Shown here piece after piece: positions 32,578 to 43,954 of a stretch of DNA of 64,000 nt (position 1 is its first letter; every line of letters starts with the position of its first letter). This DNA is from Tetrapyrgos nigripes (taxonomy: Eukaryota; Basidiomycota; Agaricomycetes; Agaricales; Campanellaceae). Location of the stretch: contig JAACJM010000327.1 of the NCBI GenBank assembly GCA_013368315.1, positions 1 to 64,000 on the forward strand. Reading direction: 5' to 3'. The notes below the pieces were generated by a model. The model had not been told where the DNA came from. It was given only the letters and a program-made list of their open reading frames with translations, and ran no database searches. Position numbers and translations under genes: made by a program.

Positions 32578-35500
32578 AAGTACTGGATGGCGGACGAAGC
32601 TGAAAGCCAAAAAGGTGACGCACATAGGCAGCTTTATACTTTGAGTTTATGCTTGAGATTCTAGTAGGCGCCCTGCGCCACGGTATCTGGCCTGGAGCTA
32701 GCTGCACCCCTCTCGATGGTGATGCCAGACAAAAACTTTATTAAGCATTATCCTTTTCAAGTCACTGCAGATCCGCGATTAGTTCAAAATGATTGTAAGA
32801 ACTGATTTATGTAGTCATCTGTACTCACAAGTCACTCGCTGTTGCTAAACTGTCGCTACTTTGGAGAAGAAACGAAGAGCGGAACAAGAGACCCTGGCAA
32901 CACGTGTTCGCGTACTTCTTCCTTTTTCTTCCTTGCCCCATCCATCCTCTCCGTCTGTCACTCAGATTCCTTGACGCCTACCGCGAAGTCAAGAACCTTT
33001 TCGCGGTGAAAATTATCGATCCGCCGGGGCTACTCAGTTTCCCAGTTTACTCATTGCTTCGCTCACCTGCCACAGGTCGACGACAAGCTATCGCGGTACC
33101 AAGTCGATGGGTACTATTAGATATCCCCGAAAAGCGAGGTGCAAGAAGTTTCGAACCACGAAGTGACAGGGAACCCTCAAAAACGCGTCATCTCCCCAGG
33201 TCACAGTGCGTCACATCAGCTGCCCTCCGACCTTCAGTTTCCCTATAGACCTACATACCTATGGAAATAGCCTGTGATGAGAGCTGGAGAGCGTTTGATA
33301 TGTAGTAAAAAACAAAAAAAAAATTACCATTATTTGCAGAATAACCAATAGTCATGCACGCGTGACGCGCCAGCCGAATAGGGGCACGACCATGCGACGC
33401 CCATGGCCGTCGCCGAAGTTTTCCCAGGACTTTCATCTTCGACCTCTATCTATCATGCGTTCTACTGAACTCATATTTATCACTTATATGCTACGGCTGT
33501 ACTGTTTCAGACTCTATATGACTTTCCTGTGACTTGGGGAACAATGCACATAAATTGATCAATACTCATCTACTTACTACCTCAATGTGAAGTTCCTTCA
33601 AGTTCATTGAACTTCTGCCTGGTCATTTCGTCTAAGTTACCTGGAGTTCAATATGTTTTTAGCCCTTGAGTCCCAGAAATAATTAGCAGGCAATGCTACA
33701 AGACCTTTTATCTGCTTTCCGAATGTGGCAACATCCAGCAACATTCTTGATCCAAAGGAAGAGGGGACAGAATGGAACAGTATGGTACTAGTAGCGCAGA
33801 TTTGCACGTTGAAGACGAAGTAACGATGGTGACATTCATGGAGAAAAAATAGAATGAGGAGCGAGCATATCTCCTAGTAAGTATAAGGCATAGTACACAA
33901 CGAATCAACGACGCGCCAAAATCATTCATATCTTGCGAACGGGAACAAAACATACAAGTGGCGAGCAGAACGTCAGATCAAGAATAGTCGAAGAACAAAA
34001 CATTTATATGCATGAGAATGATATCAAATGTGCAATGACGAGAAAGAAGACAAAGAATAAGCTATGTGCACAAAGGCCATACTGCGAATGTAGGACAAGA
34101 CGGAAGAGCCAGGAAAGAGCAGGAAAAACTCACCCTCCCGAACTGCGTCCTTGTCTCCAAGTATATCCTTGCTAATACCAGAAAAACATCTCGTCCTCTT
34201 CTGAGCCAATGCTCAGTATGCACATGTATCAATCTGTCCGAGTTTTGGTATTGCGAGTGCCAAACGATCTAACTTAGCAGTTAACTCAAGAAGTAACTTC
34301 AAGAAATGCAATTCATCAATATGACAGGTTCCATCTGAAAAAAAAATACAGATGTCAAAAAACAACAATCGTCGCTTACTAGAGATACGAAGTAAAGATG
34401 CATAAACAGGCAGTGGTCTTAGTACAGAGTACAAGGGAGAACGTCGGTGGCCGACTGAGCTAAGAGCCAGCTCCGGTCACTCCGGTCACTCCGAAGCCAC
34501 GCTACTGATTAGATCTTACCAAAAATGGGAAGGAAGTAGGCTCGGAACACCCCGAGGCTTCTTAGGCTTCTATCTAATAGTACCCATCGACTATGTACCC
34601 AAGCTATCGCTCCACTGGTTGAGTATCCTGCTATCGTTTTATCCAGATACCTGCGAATGGTTCTATAAGGATGTCAATAGCCTACACTTGGCGAATCAAT
34701 GTCGGTATCCTTTGGTCTGCATCTCGGCAGTGGAGGCACATCGCATCCACTGTAGTGACCGGTAGGAGTAGACTCCGAAGCTCTTGTCCTTCTTCGACCT
34801 TTGATCGGCGAGTTGGCACCAAGTCGGCGCGCCATCTCGATGGTTTGCCATTTGGAAGTGAGTTGGATGGTTCTCAAGTACGCTTTGTCAGCTTCCATCC
34901 TCGCAAATTTTTGACCGTCTCGTTGTAGAGTGCGCGGATACTCGCTGTTGGGGTTTTGCAGCCAGAGTCATGCACTCCTTCAGACTAATTTTTAGCTCTG
35001 GTGGCACTCTGGCAGAATCAATCCATACCCAATGCTAACCATCTCGTGTTTTTTGCGCGCAGGCGGTGTTCAGACAGTAAGTGCCTATCAATTTTCCAAC
35101 ATTTACACCGCCGAATTCGGTGATCCTGTCAGTTCTAGCCATTCTTTGAATCTTTTTGATGTCTGTGGAATTATAATGGTTGACCCATGTGCAGCTCGTC
35201 CGAGGTTGTATTACTGCAGATGGTAATACACAAGCATCCCTTACATACTTGTCAGAACCGCGTGCCCAGTGTATCTCACGAAATTCAGCCCTTTTAACGA
35301 CGAGCACTGGGACCGATCGACTGTATCCTGTCCACGTTGAAGAACTGAACGAGCCTTTCTGTTCGGTTTGTGTTGCAGAACGCGATTCTGCCCGTTTGGG
35401 AGATCGTACTGAGCTCGAGGCTGCAGTCTTAAATGGTGCAATAAAAACGCTGGGCTTGATCATTCGATGCGTGTGCTAACATGTTGGTTGCCTGGTTACC

Positions 35501-36097
35501 TCTCAACACAATTAAGTACTTCTTTGGGTCTCCGAGCTCTTCAAGGTGAGCTGAGTTGACCCTGTGCACACTGCAAATTGTGATCCGGCGGGTATGATCA
35601 TAAATTTGTCATGATGCTAGCGATATGATTCTTCTTCAGGTAATCTTCGAAGATATCTTCAGGAAACCCACACTGACTTGACCTTTTTCTCCTTGTGGGC
35701 TATATAGGTCGACGTTCTACGGAGCTTTTTCACAAAATTTTGAAGCCAAAGCTGGGTCAACGTTGATTGTCACAGTGGTCTTTCATTGTTCAAGACCCGA
35801 TTATGTAAGTTTGATGAGCGGCGCCGCCACTTTGGTGGCATTCCCACATCGCAACACCCTGCTCCATACTTAAACAACCAACACTTGATTTCGGAAATCA
35901 CTTTCCATTCCTTCCTTCTTTCTTTACTTTCTTTCACCCTTCGACTGAGTCGTTGATTCCTCACCTAGGACCCTAGCTTGACGCAGGACTATCCAACCGA
36001 ATCCGATCACTCTCATTTTACTTGCTAGCCAGTACTTGTTCACTCACCAGTTTGAGTCTCCCTTCCATTCTTTGACACACTCAACGACACGTTCGAA
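32578..36097. other. Long intergenic stretch, no gene firmly supported
   Basis: A minus-strand reading at about 34674-34990 (KFARMEADKAYLRTIQLTSK, then WQTIEMARRLGANSPIKG) looks partly coding but cannot be extended. At 35035-35463 both strands are open over the same bases, so neither is convincing. The CT-rich stretch at about 35900-36090 is the likely promoter and leader of the secreted protein gene. Nothing else recognised. Confidence 0.4.
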
Positions 36098-37178
36098 ATG
36101 AAATTCACCACTGCTATTTACGCTACTGCTGCCCTCGTCGCCACCGTTTCTTCGGTGCCCATTAAACGCGACGTCGACCCCGCCCTCGTTCCCGACTTTG
36201 GACTCCAATCTGGGTTGAACCCCACTGGAACTGGCGACTGTGATGGTATTAACGGGCCAAACGGCCAGCCCATCAAGATTCCTTGCGCCTGCCCTCCTGA
36301 CCGTGCTTCGTTCCTCCAGGTGCGTTGTTTCTCTTTCATACCTGTTTACTTCGCTGATTTGCGTTCTTTGTCTTTTTGTCCATATTCATCTTCTAGTCCC
36401 TTAACGCAAACGTCAACGCAGGCCACGTCGTCAACAACGCCGGTGTATCTGTCTCCTTCCCCACCGATAACTCCAAAGACTCCCAACTCGCCCGTTTGCA
36501 GACTGCAATCGTCACTCTCCAAAACCTTAATGGTCCTGGAGTTGGATGCCCTGCTGCTTCGACTACTTTCCTCGCTCAGCAGAAGGCTATCCAAGATGGA
36601 ACTGCTGCACCTGCACCGGCGCCTGCTGCCCCCGCGCCTGCTCCCGCTGCACCTGCCCCAGCAGCACCCGCACCAGCAGCTGGCGGTGTCGACCCCGCTC
36701 TGATTCCCGAATTCGGATTACAAGCTGGATTGAACCCAACTGGAACTGGTGATTGTGATGGTATCAATGGAATTAAGATTCCTTGCTCTTGCCCTCCTGA
36801 TAGGAACACTTTCATTCAGGTGGGTTCTTGCGTTTACGTCTTTCGAGCTCTAGTCGTGCTGACGCTGATTCCTTTCTTGCTTTCTTTCTCTTCCTTGTGA
36901 TTCTATATCCACATACAGAGCCTCAACGCCAACGTCGCCGCTGGCCACGCCGTCAACAACCCTTCTGTGTCTGTATCCTTCCCTACTGGTGACTCCAACC
37001 AGGATAAGGCCGCTAGGATTGTCGCTTCGCTCGTCACTCTCCAGAACTTGAACGGTCCTGGTGTTGGATGCCCTGCTGCTTCGACTACGTTCTCGGTGAG
37101 TACATCTATGATGGGTTAGTCTTGGCTGGTACTAATCTCATCAAACTTACACAGGCACAACTCGCTGCTGTCCAGTAA
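36098..37178 (+). CDS. Secreted protein with two tandem repeated domains
   Basis: MKFTTAIYATAALVATVSSV is a signal peptide, followed by a KRD site that could be a Kex2-type cleavage point. Domain 1 begins VDPALVPDFGLQSGLNPTGT and contains GDCDGING, KIPCACPPDR, SLNANVNAGHVVNN and TLQNLNGPGVGCPAASTTF. A spacer of repeated Ala-Pro pairs follows, then domain 2 repeats the pattern (VDPALIPEFGLQAGLNPTGT, KIPCSCPPDR, SLNANVAAGHAVNN, GVGCPAASTTF). It ends AQLAAVQ at TAA 37176. Introns at 36320-36396, 36820-36918 and 37096-37154; the first two sit at the same place in each domain. Four Cys per domain (GDCDG, PCACP or PCSCP, GVGCP) suggest disulfides. Secreted, perhaps cell-wall associated. Function unknown to me. 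Confidence 0.85.
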
Positions 37179-37512
37179 ATGTGAGATGGGCTGATGGAGA
37201 TGCATGATCATCCATAGCCATGATGCGGGTTCCTGATGCTTTGGTGTCCGCAGTCGCAGTCGTCACGGTTTGCGCGCATCTCATTACACTAATCGCCGTG
37301 ATTGTCATTGGATTCTTTGAGGGTTCATGTGGTGTATATAATGCCTTCTGTCATACAAAAGGAAGGACTGGTCTATTTACATAGTGCTAGCATTTTTATT
37401 TTTAACTATTCACGAAGAAGGAATACGAAGGAATTCGAAACCATCTCGGAAGTGATCACGATGTGTGCACTGAGAAGCGGTCAACACGACTGCTAACCAA
37501 CCTAATGTCTAG

Positions 37513-38110
37513 CTACAGCTCGTCGTCCTCGTCGGGAAGGGGACATGAGATGAAGTCGCTGTGTCTGGTTCCACCTCCAGTGCAAGTCATACCCTGAGGA
37601 GTGGGCTCTACGACCACTTCTGGAGGAGGCTTTTCCCATCTTGACTCTTTTGTCTTGTTCTACGGTTTAATGAAAGTACAAACAGTCAGAGAAGTCTCAA
37701 AAAACTACCACGAGTAACCAAAGAGAGAGAGCAGCAGGTACCGAGAGTAGACTCACATTGAAGTAATATTTCCTTCCGTGGGCAGTATGTTCTTCCCATT
37801 CCGGATTCGCTTGGTTATCTTCGCCATTGCCTTGGCCGGTTGACGTATCCTGCGAGTGCACAATGAAGCACGTCAGTCCTGGTTTCGACAACTTGAGGTA
37901 TGAAGGAACTTTAAGTTGACCTTTGTCGAACTCTCAACCACTGTCCAAGGAGAAAAGAGGTTATTCTAGGAGACCGCGATGAAGAAAGAGGAATATCTAC
38001 ACACCCTTTGGCTTTTCCCAAACAATCTCCTGAGTCTGGATATTAGCCCAATAAGCCTTTCCTTCATCATTCTGGCGTTCGGTCCACATCGAGGTCTCTG
38101 CCAGACTCAT
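37513..38110 (-). CDS. Small protein with two WW domains
   Basis: The start at 38110 gives MSLAETSMWTERQNDEGKAY, then WANIQTQEIVWEKPK, a first WW domain. After an intron and a linker with STGQGNGEDNQA, the second WW domain begins NPEWEEHTAHGRKYYFN and, across another intron, continues NKTKESRWEKPPPEV. The acidic end PDEDDEL precedes TAG at 37513. WW domains bind proline-rich peptides. The predicted protein is only about 120 residues with no catalytic domain, so it is probably an adaptor. The arrangement resembles the N-terminal WW pair of splicing factor Prp40, but without FF domains. Partner unknown. Confidence 0.75.
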
Positions 38111-39164
38111 TGGCACAGATATGGATGGATAACGGTGGCTCGTTTGGATGATGGCGGTGCTGGTGATAGTTCAGCTCTTCTAAGCTGGGTTGAAATCAGA
38201 GTCAACGACAACCGGAACCGATAGTCAAGAACACAATGACTAGGAACACCAATGATAACATTCGGGGCGGCAAGAGGGGCACAAAGGGTGATAATGAAAG
38301 TTCGCAACAATGTATATTCAATGTGTAAAGGATACAGAGGTGAAGGTACAAGAAAGAAGTGACGGCGGGCCAAAATGGTGAACTCTTAAGGTAGACGGAC
38401 AGCGGACAGCTAAGACCTGTAGTACTGAGCGAATCAGATAGAGACAAACCCACGTTATTGCTACTGGGAGCATAGCAGCCTAGCCAGGGCCATATAAAGT
38501 CGACACGTCAACACTGGGCAAAGCCAGTAATCTTGTCACAACTTCATGTATTCGGAGTACAAGGACGAGATGCAGAAGAGCGATGAGACCAAAAAGTTCT
38601 AGAGAGAAATAAGTAGTCAGAATACTGAGAGATTTTGAAGGTAGCAAAATGAACAGAAAAGATTTCAGAGAGCTAGGTAAAAAGGTTTTCGGCATGCTGT
38701 AGCGGCGGTGTCTAGTCGCCTCTTGGAAACACGGACCATAGCAAAGATCATCATCAAGCAAAAGCTAAAGAGAGATACTCACCAGTTTACCAAGAAGTAC
38801 CACAGAGGGAGGGGAGGAAGAGGAGGAAGAGGACGAGAAGGAAAAGGTTGTCGGCTTTTTAAAAAAATTTCCAGTTTAGGGCAGGCTTTTGCGTGACCGC
38901 GACAAACCGGCTTCTCGTGCACCATGGTGAGTTTCATTCTTTTCCAAGACCGAGTCATTTGGCAGCTAACTCGACGTTCTCTTCCGCATCTGATTATTGA
39001 TTCACTGTTTTGCACGGGAAGAAACCAGGTGCTACGATAATGCATCAAGAACTTCCAGTCGACCAATGTCAGGACATGGGGGGCCTTCACTCTATCTCAT
39101 GTTCATAAATACACGCGGAGTCAGTACCTTTTGCACTTCGGGCCCTCAACTGTCGAGCCATGTC
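38111..39164. other. Intergenic, no gene firmly supported
   Basis: A 93-codon minus-strand frame (38480-38761) has hydrophobic stretches but no recognisable domain. CT- and GA-rich tracts near 38800-38850 look like promoter or leader sequence. Confidence 0.35.
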
Positions 39165-40060
39165 GCAATGGTGACCATACGTCTTGTCTCCAAATTGGCG
39201 TTGTCTTGTTCAGGTCAGTGCGCGTTTTTTTTTTTGCTGGCCCTTGGACTAAGACTGGGTTTTAGGTCTCTACTTCTGTTCGCGTCAATATGACTCTCAT
39301 CAAGTCTCATCTGCTCATTTAACTGCCTTTTATCGTGGCAGAAGAAACCGTCTTCGCCCAATGTTGGCGCTACTCTGAATAAGACATCCTTGATCCTCTC
39401 ATCTTCACTTGTGGTCGCCAAATTCCGGCTTATCACTGAAAATTTTACGGTCAGGACTTCTTCGTTCACCTACACCCCTTTCCCTTCTGACGTACGGTCT
39501 TACAGGACGCAGTCGGGAGCAAACGGCTTTGACTGTGAGCTCTACAGTTTTTTTTTGAGCAATAATGGCATGCTTTCTCATGGTTGACACCAGGCCCTGG
39601 TATTTTCAGCTACCACATAACAGCAGCATTGACATTAGCGAGGAGGTGAAACGTTGAAGTAAAGAACTGGCTGTCGGTCCTATGGTTTAGAGTCGACGAA
39701 TTGTCCCAACAGGGCGGAATACTCGATATTCATCTTTGGGAGTCGTTCGTTTTGGACAGTTGGCTGGCTGTATTTCCTTCTTTCTGATATACAGCCATCA
39801 ATAACACGTTCCGTGAAGTCTCCACTACTCTCCCATCTTCGCTTCAGCAGCCTCAGATTCACCAATTTCACTCAATCGTGGTCAACACGCTATTACTGTT
39901 GCGGACAAGCGATCCCGCAAGACAAGTCGTCGTCAATGCGTGTGGTAGTGCTTGTCAAAAGGGATGTTGAACATCAGTTGACGTTGCTGGAAAGGAAATC
40001 TTTTCATTTCGTCTACGAGAAAGGTGGCGATGGCGGATAAAACTCGGAGTGTGAGTGAAA
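39165..40060 (+). pseudogene. Decayed MFS transporter copy, internally deleted
   Basis: The segment 39165-39540 matches the first exons and introns of the intact MFS gene at 40770-43481. Shared words include the intron-exon junction TACGGTCTTACAGGACGCAG (39492 here; TACGGTCTCACAGGACGCAG at 41274). The segment 39895-40050 matches its last exon (ACAAGTCGTCGTCAATGC against ACAAGTCATCGTCAACGC). The whole middle, several membrane segments, is missing and frames are broken. The remains lie directly upstream of the intact gene in the same orientation. Confidence 0.75.
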
Positions 40061-40769
40061 GTGGAAACGAGGTGGCGAGGCAGATCGAGTAGAAGCTTCC
40101 AAGAAGTGGATGCTCGTGTGGAGGCAAGCTCTGGAGCAGAGGGAAAACGTAGAGGGAAAGATATGAACATGTTGGAATCGTCAGGCGCAACGGTGTCCCG
40201 TCAGTGGAATATCCTGATCAAGTCACAGAGCTGCTTTCCTCAGTTATACCTGCAAGAGGTCAGGCTAGTTGAGGTGTGGCCGTCTTCTTTTTGGCTCCGG
40301 GTGAAGATGTAGTGGAAACTTGTACTTGGGTTCCAGCTCTCAAATCGAATAAATTTTTCGAGGCGAACAATTTTGAGTCGTACTCAAGTATCGTACAGTA
40401 GGAGGAAAAGGGTTGTATGAACCCAGGCGGTCGTATAATTTTAAATTTCTGAAAATTTCTGGCTGTTGCCAGGTTGTTACTGTTTAGGGTAGGCTTACTC
40501 TTCCGCGACATCGATATTCCGCGACGTCCTGGCAGCAACATCGTGCACGGGGAGCCTGATTCCTCCTTCCCTCTTCCATGATGACTGAACCGACTTTGCT
40601 CGCAGCCAAAGTGAAGCTTCTACTCCGTATGACACTGGGAGAGACCTGGGTGAACCTAAGAGCCACATGGAGATATGTAATGATATAGAAGACTGAACCA
40701 TTCCGTGTACATGAGGAGCGGTGATCAGGAACTTCCAATTGGTATTTCTTGCCTTCGTTTCCTGCAGTC
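40061..40769. other. Upstream region of MFS gene
   Basis: No gene supported. Two overlapping minus-strand open frames (40260-40541, 40484-40876) partly overlay the start of the transporter and have no domain. Confidence 0.4.
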
Positions 40770-43481
40770 ATGTCGGAACCGAACCTTGACATAACTATGG
40801 CACCAAGACCTGACCTCGAGCAAACGCAAGACGCGAGCCCTACGACGCCGACAAAGTCTAGCATCGACAATGGCACAGAAGCTGAAGTCGCTGCTTTTCC
40901 TAAATTCGACGATATGTCGTCCGTCCAGATTGGGGTTATTCTGTTCAGGTGAGTATCAAGTTTTTTCTTTTGTACTAGCTCAGAGCCTAAACTGGTTTTC
41001 AGCTTGGGACTTTCGATGTTTCTGTTCGCAATGGGTCAGTTCGCGCGCATTAATTATGGTTTTCGTGAATTCTGATATATCTGTTTTCATCTCAAAAGAA
41101 GAAACCATCGTTGCAACATCTGTCGCTAGTATCGGCGCTGCGCTGAACACCAAGGCATCCTTGACTTGGATTTCCACCGCATACCTGCTCACGACGACCA
41201 TTATCCAGCCTATCACAGGAAGAATTGCGGTGTGACCTGTCGCTCATCTGCACCTCATCTGCACTTCTGACATACGGTCTCACAGGACGCAGTTGGGAGC
41301 AAACGTCTGTTACTATTAAGTCTCTGGATTTTCGTTATAGGAAATATCATCGCCGGCACTAGCAACACCTTCGGTCAAATTATAGCTGGAAGATTGATCA
41401 GTGGAGTGGGAGGAGCTGGTCTAATGTCGTTATCTTGTATCATGGTATCTCGTACGCCCTCAGAATGTCTTATTCTTGGATACTCTCTAAATTTCACTAC
41501 AGAATTGACACACGAAAAGCAAAGAGCGTCTTACATGAACCTAGTCAACGTCACCTTCATCATTGCTGACTCGGTCGGCCCAGTCATTGGGGGTAGTCTC
41601 GCCAGGTCCGGGAACTGGCGTTGGATGTGAGTGGGTTCCGTCATCTCATCTCTTGACATGACTAACATACAGATCTCTCCAGCTTTCTCCTCAACGCTCC
41701 TTTCGGACCCGTCAGTGCGTGGTATCGGGCTCATCTCATCTGATATCTTCTAATTTGTATTCCCAGTCACATTCATCCTCCTCCGCTGTCTCCGCATTCC
41801 TTCCACCCCATCACAAGTACTCATCCGTTCAGCTAAGGATGCTTTGATTAAAATCGACCTTATCGGGATGGGCATGCTCATGGCATGTCTTAGCTTCCTC
41901 GTTGTCTCTCTGAATTCGGGTGGTCAAGAAATGCCCTGGCGTTCTCCGACTATAATTGGATTACTCGTAGCCGCTGGTATTACCTGGATAGGGTTCTGGG
42001 TTGCGGAGAAATACGCGAAGATGCCGGTGGCCCCAGTACAGTTGTTCGCGAAGTGGGAATGGAGGAATGTACCGTTGATGTTTGGTAAGTGGTGCCCTTG
42101 CGTTTCTACATGGTTAAACGATTCGGCTCGTACTGATTGCTGTGCGTGTTACTGCAGTCGTTCGGACGCTTTTGTTTTTCCACAATTTTGCAATGGTATG
42201 CGTCTTAGTGTCGGGTTGTTGCTTAGACTGTGACCGTTCTTTTCTTGTTCTTGCGTTTCAGATTTTTTACGTTCCGAGTGTGTACATACTTCCCGTTCAT
42301 TTTTGCATCTGTGACTCATCTCCATCTTCATCTTGACAATTATAGTCTTCCTTCAAGTCATCGGCCTTAACGAAGTCACATCATCTGCGCTAATTATCCC
42401 ATTCCTTCTCATCGCTGCCATCTCAAGCACAGCTGCGAATACACTGTGTTCCAGATACGGATATGTTAGAAGTGTATTTCTGGGCGGTTTGCTGTTCCTG
42501 CCAGTCGGTGTGGTAAGACTCCCTTCGCTTCAGCATTAACGTCAGCCTTACTGATGACTCCCAGGGTCTGATGTCAACCTTGACAGAAGGTAGTACTGTT
42601 GGGCAAATCGTAGGCTATTCATTGATAGCTGGGTTTGGTTTTGGTTCGGTATGTGTACATTGCATTTTATCGAGTGAAGGAACAGGAACTGACAGTCCGT
42701 ACTTTTATTCAGGGCACTCAACTAACGATGGTTATCGCTCAAGTTGGCTTACCTGCGGACGAATTGTCTACTGTCACCGCCCTGATAGGCTCAGCGCCGA
42801 CTTTGGGTGGGACACTAGGTAAGCGTATACAGTAACTACTGCCAACTGACTGCCAATGCTCACATGTGGGACACTAGGTGTCGCTGTCATTGGAACGGGT
42901 GGGTGTGGCATATGTGGTTCCTGCACAGTTGACTGATTATCGTCCTCATTTTCTCCCTTTTTTCGTATGCAGTCATCAACAATGCCTTCCGACAAACCCT
43001 TCAAGAGTCCTCCATTATCACTTCTGCTTCATCAATTTCGTTCAATCCCAATGACGTCGTCAACACCCTCGGTTTGTTCGCAACGGATGACCCTATAAGA
43101 CAAGTCATCGTCAACGCTTACATGAGTGCTTGGCAGAAGGGATATTATACCTTGGTTGGTGTTGCTGGATTGGAGATCCTCCTATTCTTGTTTGCGAGGA
43201 AGGTGGAGATGGCTGATGGGACTCAGGACGTGGCGAATGATGAGACACAGACGGACAAGGCGGACGTGGAAGGTTTAGAACAGAAGGAAAAGGAAGCACC
43301 TGAAGCAGATGTTGCACAGAGACGATGTGGATCTATTAATCTCGTCCAGGGCAAGGGTGTTCCACCAGAGGAATATCAGGTCGCCGAGCCGGCCATTTCA
43401 GCACCTACCGGTGTAAGGGGTTACGCAAAATGGAGTGGCGGCTTGGCTCGTTTACTCTTTGGCTCACGGGTAAAGGCGTAG
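40770..43481 (+). CDS. MFS drug:H+ antiporter-type transporter (DHA2-like)
   Basis: MSEPNLDITMAPRPDLEQTQ begins a hydrophilic N-terminus; an in-frame ATG at 40749 is possible. Membrane segments follow over about ten exons: VQIGVILFSLGLSMFLFAMG, TWISTAYLLTTTIIQPITGR with the MFS loop motif around DAVGSKR, IISGVGG-type glycine-rich helix IAGRLISGVGGAGLMSL, ADSVGPVIGGSLARSGNWRW (the antiporter motif C region), LIGMGMLMACLSFLVVSLNS and, later, GYSLIAGFGFGSGTQLTMVI. The hydrophilic tail is rich in Asp, Glu and Lys. The pattern and size fit 14-span DHA2 exporters of toxins and secondary metabolites in the plasma membrane. Substrate unknown. One intron (42819-42877) is flanked by a direct repeat, and a decayed copy lies upstream. 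Confidence 0.88.
42807..42879 (+). repeat. 14-bp direct repeat flanking an MFS intron
   Basis: GTGGGACACTAGGT occurs at 42807-42820 and 42866-42879. The AG/GT inside the first copy is the intron donor and that inside the second is the acceptor, giving a 59-nt intron at 42819-42877. Removal restores the frame GGTLGVAVIGT expected in this family. Confidence 0.8.
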
Positions 43482-43954
43482 AGTCACAGTAACCATCTGA
43501 GACAAGAACTCACAAGTGATGGGCTCTGTTGTCAAAAAAAAATCAAGTAGCTTCCGACAGGTGGTTTGTTAGATTATGTAAAGGGTATTGTTTTGTACTT
43601 GCTGTCCGTATATGCTATGCTATCACCTTTTTCTGAAGACGATTACGTCGAGTGCAGAGCTGAGAGACGTCCAGACATTGCAGTAGTAGATACTCAGCTG
43701 TAAAAAAAATTGTTGGGCCTAACGCCGTCACATCTGACCTTATATCGACGCCTTTTCCCCTCCTGCAACGATTTGTCGTCCAAACTGTTGGCTCCCAGAA
43801 GATGTTCTTGACCTACAAGTTTTCCGAGCCGGATGTCCTTTGAGAACGGCATCCACAGGTGACCGCGTGCGAGAAGCTCAGGCACCGGACTTCGCAAGGA
43901 AACCACTCTTCGTCATCGCTCGGAGCTTCCAAGCTTCAACAGCTTTCCACAGCT

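Noticed and set aside
35035..35463. Overlapping open frames on both strands
   Set aside because: Neither strand shows a recognisable domain or extendable splice structure, so no gene was called.
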